A stretch of 51,390 nt of DNA, taken from an uncultured Fidelibacterota bacterium. GTDB lineage: Bacteria > Marinisomatota > Marinisomatia > Marinisomatales > UBA1611. The translations under genes were made by a program, and so were the position numbers. Every line of letters begins with the position of its first letter. Positions within the stretch are counted from its first letter, which is position 1. The stretch covers positions 1 through 51,390 of the forward strand of contig CAJWMI010000003.1 in assembly GCA_913043185.1 (NCBI GenBank), in the 5' to 3' direction. This document shows, piece by piece, positions 33,627 through 43,906 of this stretch. Below the pieces are notes generated by a model, which was not told where the DNA came from, searched no databases, and was given only the letters and a program-made list of their open reading frames with translations.

Positions 33627-36575
33627 ATGAAAACGTTATTTATTACAACTTACTGTAGAAAGCAATTATTTCTATGGTTATTTCTTTCTTTCTTTGTTTT
33701 TATTGACGGATGCGCTAGTGTGCCTAAATCATCAAAGAATTGGCCTAAGAGGGTACTGAAAAAACTATCTCTAAGGGAAAAGATAGCCCAGATGATGATA
33801 TACCGGATGCATCTCAAATATGACAGCATTACTCCTGAAAAATGGGAGGAGATAACAAGGCTTGTGTCTGGCGACGGAATTGGAGGTATCCACCTATGGT
33901 CTGGAGATGGTTCCAGCTCTTTAGCATTCATAAATGAGATACAAAAACGTTCAAAGGTTCCGATTATATTTGACGCTGATATTGAAAGAGGCTTTGGACA
34001 GAGATTTCCTTCAGGCACTGATTTCCCACCTATGATGGCTATTACCGCAACAGGGAACCCTAAAAATGCTTATGAGGTCGGGAAAATTGTTGCCCTAGAG
34101 TCCAAAGCCGCAGGCGTACATTGGAATCTTTCACCAGTTGTAGATGTAAACAACAATCCTCTGAATCCGATTATTAATACCAGATCATTTAGTGATGATC
34201 CGGATATTGTGGGTGAGTTTTCTATCGAGTATACAAAAGGTCTCCAGGATCATGGAATGATCGCAACCGCAAAACATTTTCCTGGTCATGGTGACACGCA
34301 GACAGACTCTCACAGCTCGCTGGCCATGATCCCCAGCGACTCAAGCCGTCTTTGGTCAATAGAGCTTAAACCTTTTAGGGTAATGGCCGATGCCGGGATT
34401 GATGTTGTCATGACGGCTCATATCCACGCACCAGACTATCAGCCAGAGGCGGATGAGCCTGCAACACTTAGCAGATTTTGGGTTACGGAAATTCTTAGAG
34501 AAAGACTCGGTTTTGATGGTGTAATTATAACAGACGCGATGAGCATGGGTGGGATCACAAAGAATTATTCTGATGACTATGCACTTGTAAAGGCTATCCA
34601 GGCTGGTTGCAATATTATCATACAAAATTATGATCTGACCGGTGCTATTGATGTCGTTGAAAGGGCTGTCCTGGATGGTGATATTTCAATAGACCAGATC
34701 AATTCTTCAGCCCTAAAAATGCTCCAGCTAAAAGACAAAGTCGGTCTCAATCTAAGCCGATATGTCAGCATGGACTTTATGATGGAAAATATCTCGACCG
34801 AAGAAAATAGAGAAACAGCTAGCAGAATTGCGTCCGAATCGGTAACCCTTGTTAGAGATAAAAAAGGCCTCCTGCCGCTAAGCGCAAGCGGTAAGGACAC
34901 TATCTATGTTTTTGATATCTATGACCAAGAATACAAACACTCACGATCTACGGTCACGGCCAAGATCATTGCAGAAAGATTCCCCGTTAGATCTGTACAG
35001 ATAGATGAGTCAGATAAGAAGCCTGTCCTGGACGCAATCATAAAAAGTATTCCCAAGAATAGTCAGATACTTATCAATGCCTTTGTCAGTCCAAAGGAGT
35101 GGAAGGATCGTATTTTTTTTCCGGACAATGAAACATACTTCGTAAGAGAGTTATTGAAAAAGTCTGACCGAACTATCCTGGCGAGTCTGGGCACACCATA
35201 CCTTCTTCAGGATTTTCCTGAGGTTTCAACATATCTTTGTGCCTATAAAGGTAGCTCAATAATGCAAAATGCGTTGGCAGATGCTCTCCTTGGATTTAAA
35301 GATATCTCTGGTCGTCTTCCGGTGAACATTCCTGATCTTTATGAGATAGGCTCAGGAATTTTCAAGCAAAAGAAAATACAGACTGAAGAAATTTCAGAGT
35401 ATAAGCCTGGCACACACATCAAACGGGTTTTGCCTAGAACAGTTGGCGTGGACAATTCTTATCTCGATAGTTTCATGAAATCAGCAATTGAAGACAGTGC
35501 CTGGCCGGGTGGAGTCTTGTTGGCGGCCAAAGGTGGAAATATTTTTCATCATCAGGGGCATGGTTTTCACACATACGATCGTAATGATCCTGTTCGCTCA
35601 AGTGATATATTTGACTTAGCCTCTATTACAAAGGTAATCGCTACCACGTCTGCGATTATGAAACTGGTAGACCAAAATAAAATTAATATTGACAAGCCTG
35701 TTGTGACATATTTGCCAGATTTTGAAGGAAAAAAGAAAAAGCATAAAAAGCAAAAATCAACAATAACTGTTAAAGATCTACTCTCGCATTCATCAGGACT
35801 GCCAGCGTTTAAACAGTACTACCAAATGAAGAAATCTAGAGACCTTATATTGGAAAGTATATACAACACTGAGCCGATTAGAATGATTGGAGACACGATG
35901 ATATATTCTGACGTTGGGGCGATTATCTTAGGCGAGTTAGTAGAAAAAGTAAGCGGCCTTTCCTTAAACAAGTTTACGGACTCATTGGTTTTTGAACCTT
36001 TGGGCATGAGCACGACATTTTTTAATCCACCCAAAGAAAAAATTCATAGAATTGTTCCAACTGAGATAGATCCAAATGGAAATTTAATCCACGGCTATGT
36101 TCATGATGAGAATGCCCACAGCCTTGGCGGAGTAGCAGGACATGCAGGGCTATTTTCTACGGCCAAGGATCTAGCAATATTTTCCCAGATGATGTTGAAC
36201 AAAGGGATCTATGGATGGAAAAGGATCTTTAGACAGAACACGGTCGAGCTTTTTACTACAAGAGCAAATATGATTCCAGAGAGCTCGAGGTGTCTCGGGT
36301 GGGACAGCCCATCGGGTGCATCCTCGGGGGGAGTTTATCTGAGTGATGCTAGCTTTGGACATGGTGGCTACACGGGGACCACGCTATGGATCGACCCTGA
36401 GAATGAGATTATTGTTATTTTACTTACAAATGCTGTTCACCCAAACAGGGAAAATAAAGAACCAAAATATTTTGACTGGAGACACCGTATACACTCGGCT
36501 GTTTATGAGTCCTTATCTTTGAAAGAAAAAAATCCAAGTCTAGAGCTCAGAACCAGATGGATAAATAGTAAATGA
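33627..36575 (+). CDS. GH3 glycosidase fused to serine beta-lactamase-like domain, lipoprotein
   Basis: A 982-residue lipoprotein: the hydrophobic N-terminus ends FIDGC (Cys29). Residues about 45-385 are a GH3 N-acetylhexosaminidase with KHFPGHGDTQTDSH (Lys216, His217, Asp227, His229) and nucleophile candidate Asp303 in IITDAMSM. A C-terminal GH3-type domain follows to about 600. Residues about 620-960 are a class C beta-lactamase/transpeptidase-like domain: SITK (Ser666, Lys669), YSDVG as the YxN equivalent, and GHGGYTGT as the KTG equivalent. The combination fits outer-membrane or periplasmic processing of peptidoglycan fragments. It is divergent from nagZ and overlaps the next gene by 4 bases. 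Confidence 0.92.
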   Translation: MKTLFITTYCRKQLFLWLFLSFFVFIDGCASVPKSSKNWPKRVLKKLSLREKIAQMMIYRMHLKYDSITPEKWEEITRLVSGDGIGGIHLWSGDGSSSLAFINEIQKRSKVPIIFDADIERGFGQRFPSGTDFPPMMAITATGNPKNAYEVGKIVALESKAAGVHWNLSPVVDVNNNPLNPIINTRSFSDDPDIVGEFSIEYTKGLQDHGMIATAKHFPGHGDTQTDSHSSLAMIPSDSSRLWSIELKPFRVMADAGIDVVMTAHIHAPDYQPEADEPATLSRFWVTEILRERLGFDGVIITDAMSMGGITKNYSDDYALVKAIQAGCNIIIQNYDLTGAIDVVERAVLDGDISIDQINSSALKMLQLKDKVGLNLSRYVSMDFMMENISTEENRETASRIASESVTLVRDKKGLLPLSASGKDTIYVFDIYDQEYKHSRSTVTAKIIAERFPVRSVQIDESDKKPVLDAIIKSIPKNSQILINAFVSPKEWKDRIFFPDNETYFVRELLKKSDRTILASLGTPYLLQDFPEVSTYLCAYKGSSIMQNALADALLGFKDISGRLPVNIPDLYEIGSGIFKQKKIQTEEISEYKPGTHIKRVLPRTVGVDNSYLDSFMKSAIEDSAWPGGVLLAAKGGNIFHHQGHGFHTYDRNDPVRSSDIFDLASITKVIATTSAIMKLVDQNKINIDKPVVTYLPDFEGKKKKHKKQKSTITVKDLLSHSSGLPAFKQYYQMKKSRDLILESIYNTEPIRMIGDTMIYSDVGAIILGELVEKVSGLSLNKFTDSLVFEPLGMSTTFFNPPKEKIHRIVPTEIDPNGNLIHGYVHDENAHSLGGVAGHAGLFSTAKDLAIFSQMMLNKGIYGWKRIFRQNTVELFTTRANMIPESSRCLGWDSPSGASSGGVYLSDASFGHGGYTGTTLWIDPENEIIVILLTNAVHPNRENKEPKYFDWRHRIHSAVYESLSLKEKNPSLELRTRWINSK

Positions 36576-37435
36576 TAAGTAGAATAATTATCCGTATATG
36601 TTTTTTTTCTTTAGGATTTTGTTTTACACAGGATATTCAGGTAAAGATGTTAACAAAATCATATTTTGATGTTCCTGTGATAGGAAAGGTTTATCTCTCA
36701 CAGACTACATATCTATCAAACAATCGGAAGAACACCATTGAAAAAACAGATATCGAAACAAGATTCTTTGGTTTTATTGCAGGGCTAGTCTCTGACATAA
36801 AAGATACAACTGGCACGCTCATTGATTCTAAAGGACAGGAGTGGGAATACAATATTAATGATAAAGAGTACTGGAAAGTATTGAAAGAAAATGAACAAAC
36901 ATCAGAAGATGGTGATAACGAGTCAAAAAAAATAGAATACACTATAGGCTCAGATGATGAGTCATCTAGTGAGAATAAGATTATTTCTGTTTCTAGATTA
37001 GGTCACGAAAAGATGGAAAATATTCATGGATTTAGAACAAAAAAGTGGACAACAACACTAGAATTTTCTGAGTTCAAGTGGATAATTGATGAATGGTCAG
37101 TAAAGGAGCTTCCTCTATTACGTCTTGCAGACTCGTTGAATAGAGAAATATTGATATCAAAAGGTGTCTCTGATACTTTAATTGCGATCAGTAGATATGG
37201 AAGTGGGCTCTCAAATAATGAAATGATATTAGGGGCTACCAGTTTAGACAGTTTATATCAGGTTCATGGTATTCCTCCGATATCGGGAGAGATTATTAAG
37301 GGCAATGTGGAAAAAGTAGAAAAGGGTGATGATGATCCTAATATGAGCTTTGGGATAGAGATGATAGAACTATATGCAGAAAACTATGATGAAAATAGGT
37401 TTACAATACCAGATGACTATCAGTTTGTAGATTAA
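36572..37435 (+). CDS. Exported protein of unknown function
   Basis: A 287-residue protein whose hydrophobic N-terminus (ICFFSLGFCFTQD) is a likely signal peptide. The mature part resembles a beta-rich exported family with a central acidic low-complexity stretch (residues about 109-135, SEDGDNESKK). Sequences such as IHGFRTKKWTTTLEF suggest a DUF4412-like pattern of anchored strands, but the match is weak. Its start overlaps the GH3 fusion stop by 4 bases (ATGA), so it is probably coexpressed with that enzyme. Confidence 0.68.
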   Translation: MISRIIIRICFFSLGFCFTQDIQVKMLTKSYFDVPVIGKVYLSQTTYLSNNRKNTIEKTDIETRFFGFIAGLVSDIKDTTGTLIDSKGQEWEYNINDKEYWKVLKENEQTSEDGDNESKKIEYTIGSDDESSSENKIISVSRLGHEKMENIHGFRTKKWTTTLEFSEFKWIIDEWSVKELPLLRLADSLNREILISKGVSDTLIAISRYGSGLSNNEMILGATSLDSLYQVHGIPPISGEIIKGNVEKVEKGDDDPNMSFGIEMIELYAENYDENRFTIPDDYQFVD

Positions 37436-37469
37436 TGTGTAAGAACAATATTTTCATGGTGATTCTTTC

Positions 37470-38732
37470 GTGAGTTTTTATATTAAATCACTGTTTTATG
37501 CGATTCCCACTTTTATGGTATTAATTGTATTGGAGGCGATCGTTGCCAAGGTAAAAGGGGTTAACATCAACCGGTCTGCGGATGTTATCTCATCTCTTAG
37601 CTCAGGGATAACAAATACAATCCGTGATGCAATAAAATTCACCTTTGCTATTGTTACCTATTCCTGGCTCGTGGACCGAATTACAGTCTACAAGTTAGAA
37701 CCATACTGGCTCGCTGTGGTTGTCGCTTTTTTAGTTAAGGACTTCTCTGGATACTGTGTACACCGATTAAACCACAGGGTTAATGTTCTATGGAACAGGC
37801 ACCTTATTCATCATAGTAGCGAGGACTTTAACCTGTCCTGTGCACTCCGTCAGTCTATATCAAATACCATAAAATTCTCAGCGGTTTTTATGATTCCAGG
37901 AGCTCTTCTTGGGGTTCCGGCGTCAATCTTCGCGATAATGGGTCCTGTTCACTTATTTATGCAGCTATGGTATCACACACAAATGATTAGTAAGATGGGG
38001 CCCTTAGAGTATATACTCGTAACGCCCTCTCATCACCGTGTTCACCACGCTATTAACCCAGAGTATATTGACAAGAACTATGGGCAGATACTTATTATAT
38101 GGGATAAAATATTCGGAACATTTCAACCAGAGCTTGATCACGTTAAGCCTGTCTATGGAACCTTAAACCAGGCAAAAACCTGGAACCCGATACTGATAAA
38201 TTATAAATATATTTGGCAGTTGATTAAAGATGCGTGGAGGACGGATAGTTTTATAGATAAAATAAAAATTTGGTTTATGCCAACCGGGTGGAGACCTGAA
38301 GATGTGTCAAAAATTTACCCATCAAAAAAAATAAAGGATCCGGGTAGACAGATAAAATACAATACGAAAAACTCATCCGGACTTATTTTCTTTTGCTGGA
38401 TCCAGCTATTTTTTGCGTTGGGTTTTATGTTCCACCTGTTTATTGTACTACATAATACGGAACCGCTATTTAACTATTTATATGCAATATTTATATTTGT
38501 AAGCATCTTTTCTTATACCTCTTTGCTTGATAACAGCTCCTACGCTTGGATAGCGGAGGCTTTCAAACTGGTTCTGGGTCTAAGTATTATCTATTCTCAG
38601 GATTATCATTGGTATAACCTAGAAGGCGTATATATTTATCCTGTGGTGACTATCATCGTTGGCTCATTTTTATGCTCACTTTATTTGCAAAATGATAATA
38701 AACGGAAAATACCGGATCTTTCAGTCAGCTAA
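37470..38732 (+). CDS. Sterol desaturase/fatty acid hydroxylase family protein
   Basis: A 420-residue membrane di-iron oxygenase-type protein starting at GTG. Histidine boxes are HRLNH (His98-His102), HLIHH (His111, His114, His115) and SHHRVHH, with a later YHTQMISKMGPLEYIL. This arrangement and the long C-terminal membrane segment recall alkylglycerol monooxygenase-like members. About eight transmembrane helices are visible. It would hydroxylate or desaturate a lipid; the lipid is unknown. It is flanked by a secreted protein (gap 34) and an ABC ATPase (gap 55). Confidence 0.88.
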   Translation: MSFYIKSLFYAIPTFMVLIVLEAIVAKVKGVNINRSADVISSLSSGITNTIRDAIKFTFAIVTYSWLVDRITVYKLEPYWLAVVVAFLVKDFSGYCVHRLNHRVNVLWNRHLIHHSSEDFNLSCALRQSISNTIKFSAVFMIPGALLGVPASIFAIMGPVHLFMQLWYHTQMISKMGPLEYILVTPSHHRVHHAINPEYIDKNYGQILIIWDKIFGTFQPELDHVKPVYGTLNQAKTWNPILINYKYIWQLIKDAWRTDSFIDKIKIWFMPTGWRPEDVSKIYPSKKIKDPGRQIKYNTKNSSGLIFFCWIQLFFALGFMFHLFIVLHNTEPLFNYLYAIFIFVSIFSYTSLLDNSSYAWIAEAFKLVLGLSIIYSQDYHWYNLEGVYIYPVVTIIVGSFLCSLYLQNDNKRKIPDLSVS

Positions 38733-38787
38733 CAAACAAAGTCGTATTAAACTTTAATGACAGAACAATTGAAAAAATGGAGATATC

Positions 38788-39675
38788 ATGCGATTACTTA
38801 TCGATAATGTTTCGAAAACATATTCAAATAATGTCGAGGCTCTAAAAAATGTAAGCCTTGACATAGGCAACGGTATGTTCGGGCTGTTAGGCCCGAATGG
38901 TGCCGGTAAGTCTACACTAATGAGGACAATCGCCGGTCTACAGGATGCTGACAGTGGGACTATCACCGTCGGAGAGATCAATGTTGAGACAGACAAGCAG
39001 GCCCTAAGAGAGATACTGGGATATCTTCCCCAAGAGTTTGGCCTCTATCCGAAGGTTACTACTGTAGAACTTTTTGATCATCTGGCAGTGATGAAAGGTA
39101 TTACCGAAAAAGGTGAAAGAGAAAAATTGACAAAAAGTTTGCTAGTTCAGACGAATCTTTGGAAATATAGAAACAGAAAACTGGGTACATTTTCTGGAGG
39201 CATGAAACAACGATTTGGGATAGCCCAGGCGCTAATAGGAAGCCCCAAGCTCATTATCGTTGATGAGCCAACAGCGGGCCTAGATCCAACAGAAAGAAAT
39301 CGGTTCCATAATCTACTCAGTGAAATAGGAGAAAATGTAATAGTTATCCTGTCCACACATATTGTAGAAGACGTGAGCGATCTTTGTAGCCATATGGCAA
39401 TTATAAAAGATGGTGAGGTCAGGCTCATTGGCGAGCCAATGGGCTTAATTAAAGGCTTAACAAAACAAGTCTGGACCGGCCTTGTTGACAAAAAGGATTA
39501 TAAAAATATTAAAAATGATTACCAGTTAATCTCATCAAAGTTGTACATGGGTAAGGTGCAAGTACGATTACTAGATGACAGGCAGCCGATGGAAGGTTTT
39601 GAACAAACCTCTCCCGAGATAGAGGATATTTATTTTGCAACAATTAACGAACTAGACACAGGAAGTGAAAGCTAA
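38788..39675 (+). CDS. ABC transporter ATP-binding protein
   Basis: A 295-residue ABC ATPase. Walker A is GPNGAGKST (35-43), the signature is TFSGGMKQRFG, Walker B is LIIVDEPTAGLDP, and the switch histidine is in STHIVED. It has a GGAG site before ATG. It overlaps the permease-M1 fusion by 11 bases, so it almost certainly energises it. It resembles the ABC-2 ATPases found with M1-peptidase fusions. Confidence 0.94.
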   Translation: MRLLIDNVSKTYSNNVEALKNVSLDIGNGMFGLLGPNGAGKSTLMRTIAGLQDADSGTITVGEINVETDKQALREILGYLPQEFGLYPKVTTVELFDHLAVMKGITEKGEREKLTKSLLVQTNLWKYRNRKLGTFSGGMKQRFGIAQALIGSPKLIIVDEPTAGLDPTERNRFHNLLSEIGENVIVILSTHIVEDVSDLCSHMAIIKDGEVRLIGEPMGLIKGLTKQVWTGLVDKKDYKNIKNDYQLISSKLYMGKVQVRLLDDRQPMEGFEQTSPEIEDIYFATINELDTGSES

Positions 39676-42600
39676 CATGTGGAAACATATTGTATATTTT
39701 GAGCTTCACCAGGGGTTTAAAAAAGTTTCTGTCTGGGTCTATTTTCTGATCTTTTTCGGGCTCTCATTTTTGATTGCAAATATTCTAGGCGGTGCATTTA
39801 CTGGCGCAAGTATAGTAATAGGCAATCAGGGTACAAACATTAACTCACCATTGCTCATTGCTGAGCTCCAGACAGTGTTTAGTATTTTTGGTGTCCTAAT
39901 CTGTGCGGCGATCTTTGGTAACGCAGGCTACAGAGACTACGAGATCAATATGCACCCGTTATTTTTCACCAAGCCTGTTGCACCATCAAGCTATTTCTTG
40001 GGACGCTTTGTGGGCTCATTCGCGCTTAGTCTGTTTGTTCAGCTGGGTATAGTATTAGGATTGGTGATTGGCTTTTTAATGCCATATCTTGATCAGGATG
40101 CGATCGGGGCTTTCCGTTTGGACGCATACCTGCAGCCACTTTTTGTGATGGTAATGCCAAATATTTTCTTAGTCGGTGCAATGTTGTTTACACTGGCGGT
40201 ACTCTCAAGAAGGATGCTGCCAACGTATTTAGCTTCCGTTATTTTATTGTTTGGATATTTAACCTCTTCAAACCTAACTAGTGATATTGAGACCCGTTGG
40301 ATAGCTGCTCTTTTAGATCCTTTTGGGGGTGAGGCTGTCAGCGAGCTGGTAAGGTATTGGACACCTAGTGAACGAGACAATCTGCTGATTCCGTTAGGCA
40401 AGTGGCTGCTACTAAATCGGATTATCTGGTTGAGCGTGGGCGCAGTGTTTTTTGGGCTAGGGCTGTGGAAATTTAGTTTTTCTCATGAAGGACGATTATT
40501 TAATAGAAAGCAAAAAGAAGATGCAGAAGGATATTCTGAAGAGCAGCAAGAGTCTGAACTAGGTCACAAGCCTGTAAAACCAATTTTTAATTCAACCTCC
40601 ATATGGTTACAGTTTAGTACCCAACTTAGGATTGAAATAAAGCGTGCTTTCCGTGATCCTTATTTCCTGGCTATTGCTGGAACTGCTGCAGGGTTTTTGT
40701 TGCTAAATCAATCTGCAATAGGAAAAATGTATGGTGTCAATACTCTTCCGGTCACCTATGAAGTTTTGTCGGTATTAAGTGGATCGTTCGCCTTGTTTAT
40801 GCTGATTATTATCACCTTTTACTCAGGACAAATTGTATGGAAAGAGAGGGAACTCCGTGCGGACCAGATCATGGACTCTCTTCCTGTACCTAACTGGGTT
40901 CCTATGATATCAAAACTTGTCGCTCTTATGATATTGCCTGGGCTAATGCTTGCAGTGCTTATGATCGTGGGAGTTGGTATCCAGACCTGGCGTGGATTTT
41001 TTGACTATGAGATTCTATTATATATAAAAAAACTATTTATCCTTGATTGGACCAGGTATATGCTTTTGTGTGTCTTGGCATTTACGATTCAGGTGTTAGT
41101 AAATCATAAGTATTTAGGCCATTTTTTAATGATATTGTATTTTATGTTTGGGATTTTTGCTGGTCAGCTTGGTCTCAATCATACCCTTTATTATTATGGA
41201 TCCGGATCCGGAGCGCCATACTCTGATATGAATAGTTTTGCACCTTACATTCCCAGACTAATTAGCTATAAACTCTATTGGGCGTCTTTCGCTTCATTGA
41301 TAATCATTATATCTAATCTGATGTGGTCAAGGGGCACAGCATTAAATATAAAATCCAGACTATCAATGGCAAAAATTAGAATGAATAATTATGTGGGCTA
41401 TGGGCTAGCTGGTTTCACAGTCTTGTTTATTGTAGTAGGGTCGTACATTTTTTATAATACCAACATTCTTAACGAATACCACCGGCCTAAGTATTATGAA
41501 CAGCGGTCCGCAGACTATGAAAAAAAATATAAAAAGTATAAAAACAGGCTCCTTCCAAAGATTGTCTCTGTAAAAGGGGAGGTACATCTTTTCCCGACCG
41601 AATCGAGGGTGGAGTTCAGCGGAACCTATAAAATGAAAAATAAAACAGGCACAGTGATTGATACGATTCACTCGAACTATAGTGCAAATTTTCCCTATGC
41701 GAAATATGACTGGTCGATCGATAATGAACTGGCAGAACGAGACAGCATATATGGCTGGAACATGTACGTGTTTGATCCGCCTATCATGCCTGGTGACGAG
41801 TTCTTTCTTGAGTTTAAAGGAGAGCGTAAACGAAAAGGTTTTAACAATGGCGGGGTGGACATGACCGTGGTAGAAAATGGAACACTGATATTTAGCTCAC
41901 AGATTTTACCCACATTTGGTTATGACTCGGACCGAGAGCTAAGACAAAAAAGGACAAGAAAAAAATATGGCCTTGAGGAAGAAAAAGATCCCATGCCAGC
42001 CTATAACGATCCAGAAGGACTAAAGAATGGCATCCTTGGTGATGACGCGGACTGGGTCGATTATGAGATGACCATAAGTACTGACCCAGATCAGATAGCG
42101 ATAACCCCAGGGTATTTGCAGAATGAGTGGAACGAGAACGGAAGAAGATATTTTCACTATAAGATGGACCAGCCAATACACAATCTTTTTGCTTTTGTAT
42201 CGGGAAGATATGCTGTAATGAAAGAGAACTGGAACGGAATTGACTTGGAAATATTGTATCATCCAAAACATATTTATAATCTAGAGACCATGATGAACAG
42301 CATGAAAAAGTCTATAGAGTATTATTCAGAGCTTTATGGGCCATATCCTTATAGGCAGTGTAGGATTATTGAGTTTCCGAGATACTCAGCCTTTGCTGTC
42401 TCTTTCCCGAATACGATTCCATTTTCTGAGGCTATAGGTTTTGTGATGGACGTTGATCCAGAGGATCCAGAGGATCTTGACATGCCTTTCTGGGTGACCG
42501 CCCATGAGATGGGTCACCAGTGGTGGCCGCATCAGGTATCCGGTGGAAATGTTCAAGGGTCAGCATTTTTAAGTGAGGGGCTATCAGAATACTCAGCGGT

Positions 42601-43315
42601 ATCATTATTGTCTAAGGAAAAAGGCGAGAAGCAACTAAGAAAATTTTTAAAGTATGAGCTAGATAATTATTTAATGGGTCGTGCAATGGAGAGCAGGCAC
42701 GAGCCTAGTATTGTAAAAACAGAGGGCCAGCAATATATCCACTATAATAAGGCCGGACTAATTATGTACACCCTATCAGATTTTATTGGAAAAGATCGAT
42801 TCAACAAGGCGCTTGGAGAGTTTATAGATAGGTTTCGTTATCAGTCAGATCCTTATGCCAACATCGGTACTTTCATCGAAATGATCAAAGACAATACACC
42901 AGAAAACTTGAAATATCTTGTGCATGACACTTTCGAAAAGATTACTCTCTACAAAAACAAGGCAAAGGAAGCCAGTGCAATAAAAAACTTAGACGGAACT
43001 TATAGTGTTACCTTTACTGTTGAAGCCAAAAAGGTGTATGCAGATAGCCTAGGAGAAGAATCTCCTCCGGCTATTCTTAATGACTGGCTTGAGGTCGGTA
43101 TTCTTGGTGAAACTGAAATAGATGGTGTCGAGCATGAGATACCTATATATGTAGAAAAAGTAATAATAACAGACTCTCTTTCAACCTACACATTTACCGT
43201 CGATCAAAAACCGACAAAGGCGGGTATTGACCCAATGAACAAATTTGTAGACCGAGATATCGATGATAATATGGTTCGTGTCCAAATAGTTTCTTCAAAA
43301 GAAAAAGAGTCTTAA
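39665..43315 (+). CDS. ABC-2 permease fused to M1-family peptidase
   Basis: A 1216-residue fusion. The first 600 residues contain two sets of about six hydrophobic helices of the ABC-2 permease kind, separated by a charged loop at 280-305 (EGYSEEQQESELGHK). The remainder is an M1-type aminopeptidase: HEMGHQWW (His947, Glu948, His951) and Glu971 in LSEGLSEYS. The glutamate is one residue further than in classic M1 (19 rather than 18 between His and Glu). The usual GAMEN motif is not obvious: the equivalent region reads SFPNTIPFSEA. It probably exports a substrate and trims peptides on the outside, but the substrate is unknown. Confidence 0.9.
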   Translation: MKANMWKHIVYFELHQGFKKVSVWVYFLIFFGLSFLIANILGGAFTGASIVIGNQGTNINSPLLIAELQTVFSIFGVLICAAIFGNAGYRDYEINMHPLFFTKPVAPSSYFLGRFVGSFALSLFVQLGIVLGLVIGFLMPYLDQDAIGAFRLDAYLQPLFVMVMPNIFLVGAMLFTLAVLSRRMLPTYLASVILLFGYLTSSNLTSDIETRWIAALLDPFGGEAVSELVRYWTPSERDNLLIPLGKWLLLNRIIWLSVGAVFFGLGLWKFSFSHEGRLFNRKQKEDAEGYSEEQQESELGHKPVKPIFNSTSIWLQFSTQLRIEIKRAFRDPYFLAIAGTAAGFLLLNQSAIGKMYGVNTLPVTYEVLSVLSGSFALFMLIIITFYSGQIVWKERELRADQIMDSLPVPNWVPMISKLVALMILPGLMLAVLMIVGVGIQTWRGFFDYEILLYIKKLFILDWTRYMLLCVLAFTIQVLVNHKYLGHFLMILYFMFGIFAGQLGLNHTLYYYGSGSGAPYSDMNSFAPYIPRLISYKLYWASFASLIIIISNLMWSRGTALNIKSRLSMAKIRMNNYVGYGLAGFTVLFIVVGSYIFYNTNILNEYHRPKYYEQRSADYEKKYKKYKNRLLPKIVSVKGEVHLFPTESRVEFSGTYKMKNKTGTVIDTIHSNYSANFPYAKYDWSIDNELAERDSIYGWNMYVFDPPIMPGDEFFLEFKGERKRKGFNNGGVDMTVVENGTLIFSSQILPTFGYDSDRELRQKRTRKKYGLEEEKDPMPAYNDPEGLKNGILGDDADWVDYEMTISTDPDQIAITPGYLQNEWNENGRRYFHYKMDQPIHNLFAFVSGRYAVMKENWNGIDLEILYHPKHIYNLETMMNSMKKSIEYYSELYGPYPYRQCRIIEFPRYSAFAVSFPNTIPFSEAIGFVMDVDPEDPEDLDMPFWVTAHEMGHQWWPHQVSGGNVQGSAFLSEGLSEYSAVSLLSKEKGEKQLRKFLKYELDNYLMGRAMESRHEPSIVKTEGQQYIHYNKAGLIMYTLSDFIGKDRFNKALGEFIDRFRYQSDPYANIGTFIEMIKDNTPENLKYLVHDTFEKITLYKNKAKEASAIKNLDGTYSVTFTVEAKKVYADSLGEESPPAILNDWLEVGILGETEIDGVEHEIPIYVEKVIITDSLSTYTFTVDQKPTKAGIDPMNKFVDRDIDDNMVRVQIVSSKEKES

Positions 43316-43420
43316 CAAAAAAAATTCCAATTCTGAAAACTTTTTTGTGTAAATAAGTCATATTAAATTCAGCCTATCATATTTTCATTATCACATATAA
43401 GAAAAATGGGGGAGAGCTAA

Positions 43421-43852
43421 ATGTCAAGCTGGAATAAAGACAGTTTTATAGCACACTTACGGGAAAATTGCAGTCGAGAGATTGCAAAAATTGGTGAGTC
43501 AATTATTCAATTTGCAGAGAATAATGCATCGGACATAAGCTGGGGAAGAGGAACAGACCACGGGACAATGACCTTCCGCTGTAATAGCGACGATGGAAAT
43601 CTTCCGCTTTTTCATATGACCTCGTTAGGACAGTTGAACCTCCAAATTAATTTTATGCGTAGTAAAGAAATACCTCCTATGGTTATTCGTGATGTTGTCA
43701 TAAAAATGGAGTCAAACTTTCTTCGTGATTATGATGAAGAGGGCTACCCGAGTGATGTTTTTGTTTCTATGGAAGATCTTTTTCATACTCAAAGCCAGGT
43801 GGACAAATTTATTAAAACTATGGAAGGTGCTACCTATAGGCTAAAGCAATAA
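43421..43852 (+). CDS. Small conserved-looking protein with W-G-R-G motif
   Basis: A 143-residue soluble protein with a strong GGAG site 6 bases before ATG. The stretch DISWGRGTDHGTMTFRC, followed by LFHMTSLGQLNLQINFM, resembles an uncharacterised domain found at the C-terminus of several bacterial proteins (W-G-R-G...G-S/T-F and a later hydrophobic strand pair). Here it stands alone. It has no signal peptide. Function unknown. Confidence 0.7.
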   Translation: MSSWNKDSFIAHLRENCSREIAKIGESIIQFAENNASDISWGRGTDHGTMTFRCNSDDGNLPLFHMTSLGQLNLQINFMRSKEIPPMVIRDVVIKMESNFLRDYDEEGYPSDVFVSMEDLFHTQSQVDKFIKTMEGATYRLKQ

Positions 43853-43906
43853 GCCTCCAATTTTCCATTTTTTTGAATAGTCTTCTCTTTTGAGTTGTTA
43901 TAGATA

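Noticed and set aside
43315..43348. A-tract and T-tract that could pair as a terminator after the permease-M1 gene
   Set aside because: The stem would be only A-T pairs apart from one G-C, with a long loop and no distinct T-run; too weak to call a terminator.
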